Origin: Candidatus Gastranaerophilales bacterium
Lineage (GTDB): Bacteria; Cyanobacteriota; Vampirovibrionia; Gastranaerophilales; Gastranaerophilaceae
Length of the DNA: 50,602 nt
Assembly: GCA_023662705.1 (NCBI GenBank)
Contig: JAMPIM010000009.1
Coordinates: 1 to 50,602, forward strand
Direction of reading: 5' to 3'
Positions 40,313-49,516 of this stretch are shown here, piece after piece. Position 1 is the stretch's first letter. Each line of letters opens with the position of its first letter. Below the pieces are notes generated by a model that was not told the DNA's origin, ran no database searches, and saw only the letters and a program-made list of their open reading frames with translations. A program made the position numbers and the translations under genes.

Positions 40313-42148
40313 TTATTCAACAGTAACGGATTTTGCTAAGTTTCTAGGCTGGTCAACGTCTTTACCCAAGAATTCTGCAATGTAATATGCTAATAACTGC
40401 AATGGTACAATTGCAAGAGCCGGTGATAACATTTCATCAATTGCAGGAACTCTGATAATTGATTCAAACAAATCATTCAATTTTTCATCAGTCGAATCTG
40501 TTAATGCAATCATTCTTGCGTTTCTAGCTTTTGCTTCTTCTGAGTTTGAAAGAATTTTGTCATAAACCTTTCCGCTCATCAAAATTGAAAGAACAGGCAT
40601 TGATTCATCCAGCATCGCAATAGGGCCGTGCTTAAGTTCGCCGGCTGTGTATCCTGTTGCATTAATATAGCTGATTTCTTTTAGTTTCAAAGCACCTTCT
40701 AATGCTGTCGGGAAGTTGATTCCGCGAGCAATAAAGATAAAATCTTTAGCAGAAGAGAATTTCTTTGCACAAGCCTGAATATCTTCTTTGTGAGCAAGAA
40801 TTTTTTCAATTTTTTGAGGAAGTACAACAAGCTCATGTTTCAAATTTGATAAATTACTTACCCCTTTGATTTCAGCCATATAAAGAGCAAGCAGATAGAA
40901 AGAAATTACCTGTGCCATATATGATTTTGTTGCTGCAACAGAAACTTCAATACCTGCATTTACAGGGACTAAACTATCAGCTTCGCGAGCCATTGTTGAG
41001 TCAGGTCTGTTTGTTACGATTAAAATATGAGAACCGCGTTTTTTAGCCTGTCTGACTGCGGTAATTGTATCAGCAGTTTCGCCGGATTGTGAAACCCCGA
41101 TAACAAGAGTATTTTTATCAGTAATTGTTTTTCTGTAAATATATTCGCTTGAAGGTTCAACATCAACTGCGATTCCGCATAAGTCTTCGATAATATATTT
41201 ACCTATCATTGCTGCGTGAAGAGATGTTCCGCATGCAACAATCTGGATTCTGTTTAGATTTTTTAGAGTCTCTTTATCTAAAGTTACTTCGTTAAGTTTG
41301 ATTGGTTCGTCAATTGCTTTAAGTTTTCCTGAAAGAACATTTCTAACAACATCAGGCTGTTCGTGGATTTCTTTAAGCATAAAGTGTTTATAACCCATTT
41401 TGCTCAATGCAATAGGCTCCCATGGAAGGGTTTCGATTTTTTGAGATAAAACATTGTTATCGCTGTCAATAAGTTTAATTGAATCAGGAGTCAATGTTAC
41501 AATTTGATTGTCATCAAGATACATTGCTTTTTTTGTGTAAGAAATAATTGCAGGAACATCAGATGCTGCAAAGTTTTCTCCTTCACCAATCCCTACAAGA
41601 AGCGGAGCATTCCTTTTTGTTGCAACAAGAGTGTTTGGAACATCCTGATGCATAACGCATAATGCATAAGCCCCTTCAAGTTCTTTTGTTGCAAGTCTTA
41701 CAGCTTCTGTTAAATCTTTTGTTTTAGCATAAATTGAAGCTATAAGATGGGCTACTGTTTCAGTATCGGTTTGTGAGCGGAATGTACATCCTTGTTTTTC
41801 AAGTTTTTCTCTTAGTTCTTTGTAATTTTCAATGATACCGTTATGTACTATAGCAACGCGTCCGCAGTTACAAGAGTGTGGATGCGCATTAATTGTATTA
41901 GGAGCACCGTGTGTTGCCCAACGGATATGCCCGATGCCGATTGTGGATTTTTCAATATGAGATTTTTTTGCTTCAACGATATCTTTTAGGTTTTGAAGCT
42001 TGCCTTCAGCTTTGTATAATTCAACTTGACCGTCAACATTAACAGCAATACCGGCTGAATCATATCCTCTGTATTCCAAATTGGTTAAACCATCTAAAAG
42101 AATATCTGCTGCTGATTTACTCCCAATATATCCAACAATTCCGCACAT
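40313..42148 (-). CDS. glmS: Glutamine--fructose-6-phosphate aminotransferase
   Basis: 611 aa. The glutaminase domain begins MCGIVGYIGSKSAADILLDGLTNLEYRGYDSAGIAV, with Cys2 as the nucleophile after Met removal. Two SIS domains follow: IVACGTSLHAAMIGKYI, VIGVSQSGETADTITAVR, and later FIFIARGINFPTALEGALKLKEISYI. The C-terminus DVDQPRNLAKSVTVE is the invariant GlmS tail. It makes glucosamine-6-P for peptidoglycan and LPS. It is the first gene of the operon. No glmS ribozyme features are seen in its short leader. Confidence 0.98.
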   Translation of the reverse strand: MCGIVGYIGSKSAADILLDGLTNLEYRGYDSAGIAVNVDGQVELYKAEGKLQNLKDIVEAKKSHIEKSTIGIGHIRWATHGAPNTINAHPHSCNCGRVAIVHNGIIENYKELREKLEKQGCTFRSQTDTETVAHLIASIYAKTKDLTEAVRLATKELEGAYALCVMHQDVPNTLVATKRNAPLLVGIGEGENFAASDVPAIISYTKKAMYLDDNQIVTLTPDSIKLIDSDNNVLSQKIETLPWEPIALSKMGYKHFMLKEIHEQPDVVRNVLSGKLKAIDEPIKLNEVTLDKETLKNLNRIQIVACGTSLHAAMIGKYIIEDLCGIAVDVEPSSEYIYRKTITDKNTLVIGVSQSGETADTITAVRQAKKRGSHILIVTNRPDSTMAREADSLVPVNAGIEVSVAATKSYMAQVISFYLLALYMAEIKGVSNLSNLKHELVVLPQKIEKILAHKEDIQACAKKFSSAKDFIFIARGINFPTALEGALKLKEISYINATGYTAGELKHGPIAMLDESMPVLSILMSGKVYDKILSNSEEAKARNARMIALTDSTDEKLNDLFESIIRVPAIDEMLSPALAIVPLQLLAYYIAEFLGKDVDQPRNLAKSVTVE

Positions 42149-42215
42149 AATTAAAATACCTCTCTAAAACTTTTATACTCTTATTTTAGCATAAATTTTT
42201 TATTTGATATTAAGA

Positions 42216-42485
42216 TTATTTAAAGGTATTTTTAAACCATCTGTAGCCGATTACAAATAAAACCAAGCCTCCAAACCATTTCAAAAATGTTTTTTCATTT
42301 TTGTTTTTTTCGCGTTTGGAGTCCTGATAAATATCGTTGTTTAAAGCTCTCATTTTCTTATTCATATCTTCATCACGGCAAAGAGAATAAGAAGGCAGAT
42401 TGTCAGGAGCTGTCGCAACAGTTCGTTTCGGACGCTCTGCCTTAGGGTTAGATGAATAATGTTGATTTAGGATTAGTTCACTCAT
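42216..42485 (-). CDS. Small tail-anchored membrane protein, unknown
   Basis: 89 aa. It has a polar N-terminal part (HYSSNPKAERPKRTVATAPDNLPSYSL), a basic helix, and one C-terminal membrane helix FLKWFGGLVLFVIGYRWFK. It starts 3 nt after the GNAT-like gene's stop, so they are co-transcribed. No family is recognised; Lys/Arg on the N side suggests the N-terminus faces the cytosol. Confidence 0.68.
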   Translation of the reverse strand: MSELILNQHYSSNPKAERPKRTVATAPDNLPSYSLCRDEDMNKKMRALNNDIYQDSKREKNKNEKTFLKWFGGLVLFVIGYRWFKNTFK

Positions 42486-42488
42486 TAG

Positions 42489-43115
42489 CTAGAATAAATC
42501 TCCGTACCTTAAAAGTTTATGCAGGTTGGTTTTCGGCAGGTACATCATTCCCGTCTGAGGCGGGATATCAGGTACCTTTTTGATTAAACATTCCTCCATA
42601 TATTCGTTTGCTCCTTTTTCCATAAACCTGAATCCGAGTTTATAGAAGAACAAGGCGGGCGATGATTCTTTCCAGACGGGGGACGAGAATGTTACAATCC
42701 TTCCGTCTGCCATCTCATCGAACATGGCTTTTTCCGCAAGCTGTTTTATTGCCTCCGTACCCAGACCGCACCTTGATTTGGGGGCTTGAATATAATCTAT
42801 GACATAACAATTTTTCAGATATTTTATCTTCCTCTTTGGCGGTGGAAGCTGGAAGAAGTTATGGGCAGAGCCGCCTCCGCCTCCATCATCAAAATCTTCT
42901 TCGACGATTTCAACATAATTATCATCTATCTCGCCAACTATTGCTATATTATCGCCTCGTTTGAATTTCTTAACCCGAAGCGTTGCCTTTTCTTTTATAA
43001 AAGGTGTTTTAAAACTCAAAATCGGAGGCATCGCAAAACTCATACGGGATTGCGTTGCCTTTGCGACACTCGCCTGCTGCAGGCGTGCGTCAACACTTGC
43101 AATGTTGTTAATCAT
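42489..43115 (-). CDS. GNAT-like N-acetyltransferase with Gly-rich linker
   Basis: 208 aa. It has the leader-like N-terminus MINNIASVDARLQQASVAK and SFAMPPILSFKTPFIKEKA, then an acidic DFDDGGGGGSAHNFFQ linker. From about residue 105 a GNAT core follows: CYVIDYIQAPKSRCGLGTEAIKQLAEKAM (the R-x-x-G-x-G/A acetyl-CoA loop, here RCGLGTE), then PALFFYKLGFRFMEKG. The substrate is unknown. GC content is above that of its neighbours. It belongs to the set of proteins with the F-[GK] leader. Confidence 0.72.
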   Translation of the reverse strand: MINNIASVDARLQQASVAKATQSRMSFAMPPILSFKTPFIKEKATLRVKKFKRGDNIAIVGEIDDNYVEIVEEDFDDGGGGGSAHNFFQLPPPKRKIKYLKNCYVIDYIQAPKSRCGLGTEAIKQLAEKAMFDEMADGRIVTFSSPVWKESSPALFFYKLGFRFMEKGANEYMEECLIKKVPDIPPQTGMMYLPKTNLHKLLRYGDLF

Positions 43116-43153
43116 AATAAACCTAACCTAATTCTAACCTTATATATATAAAG

Positions 43154-43193
43154 AAAAATATCCGATAAAAATTGCTTTTTATCGGATATTTTT
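43154..43193 (-). terminator. Strong terminator of the GT5-like gene
   Basis: An 18-bp perfect stem (AAAAATATCCGATAAAAA / TTTTTATCGGATATTTTT) with a 4-nt loop lies 18 nt past the stop. Ts on both sides allow use in either direction. Confidence 0.9.
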
Positions 43194-43211
43194 GTTAACA
43201 ATTTGTAATAA

Positions 43212-45995
43212 TTATTTTAAAGAATCAGAAATTTGGTCAAACTGAGATAAATCAAATCCTAAATCTCTTAAGTGACCAACTGACGGACATTCTACAATCT
43301 TGCCGTCTTTGTCTTTGATTACCCAGCTCTGGTTGCCGTGGATTGCATTGTCTACGAATTGACGTTGTGTTGTTTCACCGTTCATTCCGTAGAATGCATT
43401 TAACGTACGTTTTAGAGCTTCTGTGTAATCTTTGATTAGTTCCTGAGTCAAGTCGCCGCCTTGTTCACGGATTTCCTTCATTGTTCTGCCTGTTAAGATA
43501 CCGTTAACCCCGTCTTGAACTGAATCAACGTGTCCGCCTGTTCTTGTAAGAACTGCCGGAGTACCTTTGTATAGAGATTCCCACTTGTCTCCGTCCGGTT
43601 CAAAGTAAGAAGGTCTCATTGTCCAGTCTGAACCTGCCATCCAAATAGGGTTTGGAGTAAATCCGTCCATCTGAATAAGGTGACGTCCTAAGTTACCCAA
43701 GCGTTGTTTTGTTGCTGTAACTGTATTGCGGTGTTTTCCGTCTTCTGCATCTACACCGCCAATTGCTACGATTGGACGAGTTTTGCCGGGGTATAGAGTA
43801 TCCCAGTCTCTTAAGATGTTTTCCCAAGCGCCTGCTGCAATATCAACACCCTTTTGGCTTACGAATCTTACACCCATATTGTAGAACGGAACTTCATCAA
43901 GTTTGTCTATATCTATATCAGATAAGTCTGTTAGTCCGTATTCTTTAAAGTTAAAGATTTCCTGACCTTTTGCTCTGTTGAAATCAAGCATAGCTCTTAA
44001 TGATTCAAAGAACATTTTCTTGTTGTGGCTTCTTGCTTCAAGTATAGAATCCATATCCATATCTGCTGTTGCAGGTTTAAGAGTACGTAATTCTGTTATG
44101 CCTTGTTCTTTAAGAGCTGCAAGAGTGTCGCTTACCTGAGGAATATCAAGTTTGCGAAGGTCTTCGATAATAACTGCAAAATTATTGATATTTAAAGATT
44201 TTTTTGCCATAGCAGCGCTTATGCGTTTTCTTTGCTCATCGGTTATGCCTTCAATATGATTAATTGTATATTTGAAGATTTCTAATTTATCTCTGTTTAA
44301 CATTCCGTTGAAACCGCCGATTTTTGAAGCACTGATTTCATTAACAGATCTATCCCAGCCGTTTGATTGACCTTCCATTGTTCCTGCCTGCAATCTTCTT
44401 TCTGCAACATGGGTAAGAGCTTTTCCGCGTTCTGTTTCGGTTGCGATTTCTTGAGCGTAAGTTGGCGAAACAGGTTTAACTTTAGTTGCAAGAGTCATAC
44501 CCATATTTGCCATATTTACCGTTCCTTCAACGGTTAGAACTTTGCTTAATGTATCAATAGGAACTTCTCTGCGGTCACCGTCAGCATCGGTTATAGTTGT
44601 TGTAAATCCTGTATCAGCGTGTTTGTAAATATCAAATGCATATTTATCAAACAATGTGTTTAACATATCTGATGAATACTGACCGCCCCATCCGTGGTAA
44701 TCAGAGTTGTGAACGATATATAACAGGTTCATTTTTTCAAATGAGTTTGCTGTATCAGCATTTAATTCTCCGTTTGCACCTTCCACAGGAGCCATTAATC
44801 TCATAAGAGCTGCAACAGGAGCTGTATGCCAATCGTTCAAAATCATACCTTCAGGAGCTTTGATTGATTCAAATGCAGCCTGATTGTATATGTTATAAGC
44901 TGTTTTTGATTTAGGGTCAGCTTTTATTTTTGCAAATTCATAAACAAGTTTTGAGAAGAAATTGTATCTTTCAGGCTCTGATGCAGTTTGAGAATCTTTA
45001 TATAATCCGTTTGCACCGAAGAAATCAGGGTTTCTGAACATTATACGTTTGAATCCGTTTGCAGGGTCAATGCCGTAGAATACTTCAACTTTTTGGGTTT
45101 CGTATTGACCGTTTCTTACAACATGAGTATCAAAGTCCATAACTTTTTCTACTTCCATGTGGTCAATAGCTTTGCCGTCCTGATCTTTCATTCCTGCATA
45201 CCAGTAATAATATCTGCCTTCTTTTTCGATTAAGGTAGATTTGCCCGGAATTTCGTTTAAAGGACGAACAAGGTAGTTATCAATTCCGAATTCGTTTTTG
45301 TAGTTTCTTGCTAATTGAACAGGAACTTCACCTAAGCCGCCTTCTTTTTCAGGAGTTGATTCTGCTGTAGGAAGCCAGATTGCAGCTCCTGCACCCAGAG
45401 TTGCGGCTGTAACGCCTTCTCCTGTTACAAAACGAGATGTTGCTGTGCGTAATTTGTCAATTACTGTTTCAGGTAAAGATATCTTTTTCCCTGAATTATC
45501 AACATTTTGTATAAGCATTAAATTATCTACATTGCGAAGGTTGCGTACTTGTGTGCCTTGTATTGTTACAGGTGAGTTTGCTGCCTGCTCTGCTCTTCTG
45601 TTTAAGTCATCCAAATATCCTTCGGTCCATTGTTGTTTTTCAGCTCTGGTAGCTTCGTTTGTATCAACTTTGGTTTTTAATTCTTTAACTTCGTTTTCAA
45701 GTTTTTTTACCTGCTCTTCGGCAGCTTTTTTTGCTTCCTCTGCTCTGGTTTTTGCTTCTTCTGCCAGTTTTTTGCTTTCTTCCATTGCTTTTGTCTTATT
45801 ACGGCCTTTAAGCGCATAAGTGGAAACACCTAATGATGCTATTGCAACTGCAGCTGTTATCAGCGGTAATGTATTTTTCTTTGGAGGTTCAATTGTTCTG
45901 GCAGGCGGAGAGACTCCTTGAGACCTGTCTTTTACCCCCTCTTCATTCTTAAAATTCAAGTAGCCTAAACTAATTGGTTCTGTACGCATATACAA
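43212..45995 (-). CDS. Membrane-anchored starch/glycogen-synthase-like (GT5) protein
   Basis: 927 aa, about twice the usual GT5 length. Residues 1-40 are a leader with PISLGYLNFK and a Pro-rich part. Residues 42-62 are a membrane helix, and 68-122 form an Ala/Glu/Lys coiled coil. GT5-like motifs follow: KEGGLGEVPVQLARN (217-), ILNDWHTAPVAALMRL, LLYIVHNSDYHGWGG, QSNGWDRSVNEI, and at the C-terminal lobe MAGSDWTMRPSYFEPDG and GTPAVLTRTGGHVDSVQDGVNG. These parallel K-x-GGL-x-DV, HDWHT, TIHN, NGID, PS-x-FEPCG and TGGL-x-DTV. Catalytic activity is likely but altered motifs leave it open. It probably makes or binds glucan at the membrane. It is a single gene with a strong terminator. Confidence 0.8.
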   Translation of the reverse strand: MYMRTEPISLGYLNFKNEEGVKDRSQGVSPPARTIEPPKKNTLPLITAAVAIASLGVSTYALKGRNKTKAMEESKKLAEEAKTRAEEAKKAAEEQVKKLENEVKELKTKVDTNEATRAEKQQWTEGYLDDLNRRAEQAANSPVTIQGTQVRNLRNVDNLMLIQNVDNSGKKISLPETVIDKLRTATSRFVTGEGVTAATLGAGAAIWLPTAESTPEKEGGLGEVPVQLARNYKNEFGIDNYLVRPLNEIPGKSTLIEKEGRYYYWYAGMKDQDGKAIDHMEVEKVMDFDTHVVRNGQYETQKVEVFYGIDPANGFKRIMFRNPDFFGANGLYKDSQTASEPERYNFFSKLVYEFAKIKADPKSKTAYNIYNQAAFESIKAPEGMILNDWHTAPVAALMRLMAPVEGANGELNADTANSFEKMNLLYIVHNSDYHGWGGQYSSDMLNTLFDKYAFDIYKHADTGFTTTITDADGDRREVPIDTLSKVLTVEGTVNMANMGMTLATKVKPVSPTYAQEIATETERGKALTHVAERRLQAGTMEGQSNGWDRSVNEISASKIGGFNGMLNRDKLEIFKYTINHIEGITDEQRKRISAAMAKKSLNINNFAVIIEDLRKLDIPQVSDTLAALKEQGITELRTLKPATADMDMDSILEARSHNKKMFFESLRAMLDFNRAKGQEIFNFKEYGLTDLSDIDIDKLDEVPFYNMGVRFVSQKGVDIAAGAWENILRDWDTLYPGKTRPIVAIGGVDAEDGKHRNTVTATKQRLGNLGRHLIQMDGFTPNPIWMAGSDWTMRPSYFEPDGDKWESLYKGTPAVLTRTGGHVDSVQDGVNGILTGRTMKEIREQGGDLTQELIKDYTEALKRTLNAFYGMNGETTQRQFVDNAIHGNQSWVIKDKDGKIVECPSVGHLRDLGFDLSQFDQISDSLK

Positions 45996-46124
45996 CCTCC
46001 ATATAATACAAACACACTTTTATATATATAAAAACACAAAACAAAAAAATATTTACCTATACCAAAGGATGATTTTGATAAAAATTTACAAAACTTTATA
46101 TATATGTTAGAATTCGGCTATATT

Positions 46125-46760
46125 ATGAAGAAATTGAGTTTATTATTTATATTTTTATTAATTATTAATGTTGCTCGGGCAGATACTGTTTATAACCGAA
46201 AATCAGTACGAAAATTAAATAAAGCTTATACCTTGGAGGTGAGGCAGCATTTGGATGGAATTGGTTCTGTTGATTTATATCACAGAGCTTATTTGAAAAA
46301 TGATAAGTGGAAAGCTGAAACTTCGACTGATGGCGGAAAAACTTTCCCGTCTGTTATGTTATTTGACGGAAAAGATTGCGTTATGTATTGGGATAGTATG
46401 CCTTATGCAATTAAATATCCTGATATAAGCTCTGCAAAAAGTAATGCGGGCAATCCCGTTGAGGGCTTGTTTTATTGGGATGCAAACGGAACTTTGTTTA
46501 ATCAAAATAAAGCAAAAATTATTAATAATAATGCAAAAATGAACGGTTTTAATTGCAGATTGATTAAAATTGATGATTCAATGGAAGCATGTTTTAGCGA
46601 TTCATTGAATATCGCGGTTTATTATAAACTTAAATCGGTAGAACCATTAACGGGAATGGAGCAGACTAATATTTTGAATCTGATTAAAGTTAATAATTCC
46701 GATATTCCTGATTCTGTTTTCAAACTTCCGCAGGGTTTGAAAGTTATTAACTATCAATAA
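46125..46760 (+). CDS. Secreted protein, LolA/DUF4412-like
   Basis: 211 aa from the ATG at 46125, which begins a signal peptide (MKKLSLLFIFLLIINVARA); an ATG 21 nt upstream would add seven residues before it. The mature part is strand-rich (YTLEVRQHLDGIGSVDLYHRAYLKNDKWKAE, VMLFDGKDCVMYWD, MNGFNCRLIKID) like the half-barrel of LolA/LolB or DUF4412 periplasmic proteins. Homology is weak by eye. It is just before the tolC/macA/macB operon and could serve the envelope too. Confidence 0.65.
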   Translation: MKKLSLLFIFLLIINVARADTVYNRKSVRKLNKAYTLEVRQHLDGIGSVDLYHRAYLKNDKWKAETSTDGGKTFPSVMLFDGKDCVMYWDSMPYAIKYPDISSAKSNAGNPVEGLFYWDANGTLFNQNKAKIINNNAKMNGFNCRLIKIDDSMEACFSDSLNIAVYYKLKSVEPLTGMEQTNILNLIKVNNSDIPDSVFKLPQGLKVINYQ

Positions 46761-46823
46761 ATATCGTTTAAAAAAATGAAGTAGGAATAATAAAATAATT
46801 ATATAATGATATTTGGAGGATTA

Positions 46824-48368
46824 GTGAGAAATAAACTCATTGCAGTATTAATATCAGCTGTATTTATATCGCAGAGTGCTTTTGCGATAGAAGATTCTCC
46901 TGTGAAAAAATCAAAATTCAGTTTTTTTAAACGCGAAAAAAACGAAGTTAAACTTAAAAAAAGTAAGCAGACAAGAGTTGAATCAATAACATTACCTGCT
47001 GTTATTTCCAGAAAACATCCTCCTGCCGAGATTAGTGTCATGACAATTGACGATTGTGTTGATTATGCAATTGCGCATAATCCGAATTTATTTGCGGCAG
47101 AAGAGCAGATTAATGCAGCAAAGGCTGGAATTGGTGTAGCGAGAGCTAATTATGCTCCGCGTTTAACTGCAAGAGTGAGTTATAACCACAACACCAACAA
47201 CGGAACAAGAGTGGTAAATTCACATCAAAATGCGCTCGGGTTTAATGTCGGGATATCCGAAATGATTTGGGATTTCGGGAAAACAACCGCAAGAATTAAT
47301 ATGGCAAAGTATGATACTTTATCTGCTCAGTATGACTATGATTATGACCTTCTTAATGTTATTTATGATGTGAGGATTAATTATTATAAAGTTCTTTCGG
47401 CTTTAGCAAATCTTGATATTTATGAGCAGAATGTGCGAATCCAAACTTTAAACTACGAACGTACAAAGGCTATGTTTGATGAAGGTTTGAAATCAAAAAT
47501 TGATGTTGTTAATGCGGAAGTTAATCTTGCGGATGCAAAGATTCAACTTGTTGAGGGGCAAAATATCCTTGAAACAAATCTTATTGCTTTAAAGGATTCT
47601 ATGTTTTATCAGGAAACACCTGAATTAATTGTAAGTAATACTGAAAACTTTAATTTCCTGAAAGCTGATTATAAAAAGAAAATAGAAGGTGTGGATAACG
47701 GTTTAAAACCGACTGCTTTTAAAAAGAATGAAGATGGTCTTTTGATGCTGACATCAGGTATTGAGCACAGAGATATTATTCAGAATTTTGAGTTCAAACC
47801 TATGAAAATGTCCCGCCAGAATGCTGTTGATAAAGCGATGGAATTCCGTCCTGATTTGAAATCAAATGAAATGATAACTAAAGTTCAGGAAGAATCACTT
47901 AAAGCTATTAAGCGTTCTTATGCTCCTGAAATCAACGGCGAATTGAGCTGGGGTTATACTAAAAACGAATCAACTTATACAAGCCCTCTTCAAGTAGGTG
48001 CAAGTGTTGGCTTAGGTTCTATTAATCCTTACCAGATTCATTATCAGGTTAAAGAGGGCGAAGCTTATTTAGATATAGCTTTGCATAACCTGAATATCGC
48101 AAAATCAAGTATTTATTGGGAAGTTCAATCAAACTATGTAAATATGCGTCAATTAGAGAGAAGAATTCCTCTTATGAATGAAAAAGTTAAGGCAACATTA
48201 GAGAACTTTGAACTTGCAGACGGACGCTACAGTGTTGGTTTGAATAACTATGTGGAACTTCAGGATGCGCTTGCAAATTATAACAGTTCTCAGCTAAACT
48301 TTGTTGAAGCTGTTTTTCAATACAACGTGGCGCGTGAAACTTTATTAAAATCTATGGGAATAAAATAA
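46824..48368 (+). CDS. tolC: TolC-family outer-membrane efflux protein
   Basis: 514 aa from the GTG at 46824, which follows GGAGGA; an ATG 18 nt upstream has no RBS. The signal peptide is VRNKLIAVLISAVFISQSAFA. Two outer-membrane efflux repeats follow: IDDCVDYAIAHNPNLFAAEEQINAAKAGIGVARANYAPRL and AVDKAMEFRPDLKSNEMITKVQEESLKAIKRSYAPEI, with long helices between. The C-terminal part ends DGRYSVGLNNYVELQDALANYNSSQLNFVEA. It forms the exit duct for the MacAB pump next to it. The stop shares one base with macA (TAATG). Confidence 0.93.
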   Translation: MRNKLIAVLISAVFISQSAFAIEDSPVKKSKFSFFKREKNEVKLKKSKQTRVESITLPAVISRKHPPAEISVMTIDDCVDYAIAHNPNLFAAEEQINAAKAGIGVARANYAPRLTARVSYNHNTNNGTRVVNSHQNALGFNVGISEMIWDFGKTTARINMAKYDTLSAQYDYDYDLLNVIYDVRINYYKVLSALANLDIYEQNVRIQTLNYERTKAMFDEGLKSKIDVVNAEVNLADAKIQLVEGQNILETNLIALKDSMFYQETPELIVSNTENFNFLKADYKKKIEGVDNGLKPTAFKKNEDGLLMLTSGIEHRDIIQNFEFKPMKMSRQNAVDKAMEFRPDLKSNEMITKVQEESLKAIKRSYAPEINGELSWGYTKNESTYTSPLQVGASVGLGSINPYQIHYQVKEGEAYLDIALHNLNIAKSSIYWEVQSNYVNMRQLERRIPLMNEKVKATLENFELADGRYSVGLNNYVELQDALANYNSSQLNFVEAVFQYNVARETLLKSMGIK

Positions 48369-49516
48369 TGAAAAAAAGATACATAATTATATCTGCTGCG
48401 GCTCTTTTGGCTTTAGGTACTGCTTGTGCGGTTCTAAAAAACGGCGGTGTTAAATATATGACAAAAGAGATTACGGAAGAGTCGATTACACAATATGTAG
48501 AGGCATCAGGTACAATTAAACCGATTAATACAATTGAAGTTGGTACGCAGGTTTCAGGTACGGTTGCGCAGATTTATGTTGACTATAACTCGGTTGTTAA
48601 AAAAGGAGATTTGCTTGCAGAACTTGATCCGAGTTTGTTTCAGGCTAATGTTGACCAGTCAACTGCTAAACTGAATAACGCTCAGGCATCGTATGCAAAA
48701 GCATCTTCTACCTTGAATTATAAACGTAATAATTATCAAAGATATCAACATCTTTATGAGAAAAACTATGTTTCTAAAGATGAAGTTGAATTAGCTCTTT
48801 CAAATTATCAGCAGGCGCAGGCGGAAGTTTCTGCTGCTAGTGCAGAAGTCAATGCTGCAAAGGCAACATTAGAGAATAATTTAACTAATCTAAGATACTC
48901 AAAAATTGTGTCACCTGTTGACGGTACGGTTATTTCGCGTGCGGTTGACGTAGGTCAGACTGTTGCAGCAAGTTTTAATACTCCGACTCTTTTTGAGGTT
49001 GCGGAAGATTTGACCCAAATGCAGATTGAAACAAGTGTTTCGGAAGCTGATATCGGCAAAGTAAAGGTTGGACAAAAAGCAATTTATACTTTGGACGGAT
49101 ATCAGGACAGAAAGTTTGAGGGCGAAGTTACTCAGGTGCGTTTGGCTTCTACTACAACAAATAATGTCGTTACTTATGCTGTAATTATTTCTGTTGATAA
49201 TTCGGAAGGGCTTGTAATCCCCGGCATGAGCGCAAATGTTTCTATTATAACCAATAAGGTTGAAAATGCGCTTTGTGTTCCGCCTCAGGCATTGAAATTT
49301 ACACCTGAAACAAACGGTAAAAAATACGAAAAACAAGGTATCTGGCTTCAAACTAAAAACGGTTTGCAAAGATGTGATATTGAAATCGGGGTTTCTGATG
49401 ATAATCATACGCAGGTTATTTCAAATGAAATTAAGGCTGGTGATAAAGTTGTTGTTAGCGCAATTGGCGGCAAAAAGAAATCTCAAAGTCAGGGTATGAG
49501 ACCACCGAGGATATAA
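48368..49516 (+). CDS. macA: MacA-like periplasmic adaptor (HlyD family)
   Basis: 382 aa. An N-terminal membrane helix/signal (YIIISAAALLALGTACAVL) is followed by the lipoyl-like segment VEASGTIKPINTIEVGTQVSGTVAQIYVDYNSVVKKGDLLAELDPS. A helical hairpin (residues 90-165) comes next, then IVSPVDGTVISRAVDVGQTVAA and a beta-barrel domain (EADIGKVKVGQKAIYTLDGY). It links TolC with the MacB ATPase. The stop shares one base with the next ATG. Confidence 0.93.
   Translation: MKKRYIIISAAALLALGTACAVLKNGGVKYMTKEITEESITQYVEASGTIKPINTIEVGTQVSGTVAQIYVDYNSVVKKGDLLAELDPSLFQANVDQSTAKLNNAQASYAKASSTLNYKRNNYQRYQHLYEKNYVSKDEVELALSNYQQAQAEVSAASAEVNAAKATLENNLTNLRYSKIVSPVDGTVISRAVDVGQTVAASFNTPTLFEVAEDLTQMQIETSVSEADIGKVKVGQKAIYTLDGYQDRKFEGEVTQVRLASTTTNNVVTYAVIISVDNSEGLVIPGMSANVSIITNKVENALCVPPQALKFTPETNGKKYEKQGIWLQTKNGLQRCDIEIGVSDDNHTQVISNEIKAGDKVVVSAIGGKKKSQSQGMRPPRI

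Noticed and set aside
40313..42215. glmS ribozyme or riboswitch ahead of glmS
   Set aside because: The leader between 42149 and 42215 is short and AT-rich, with no ribozyme core.
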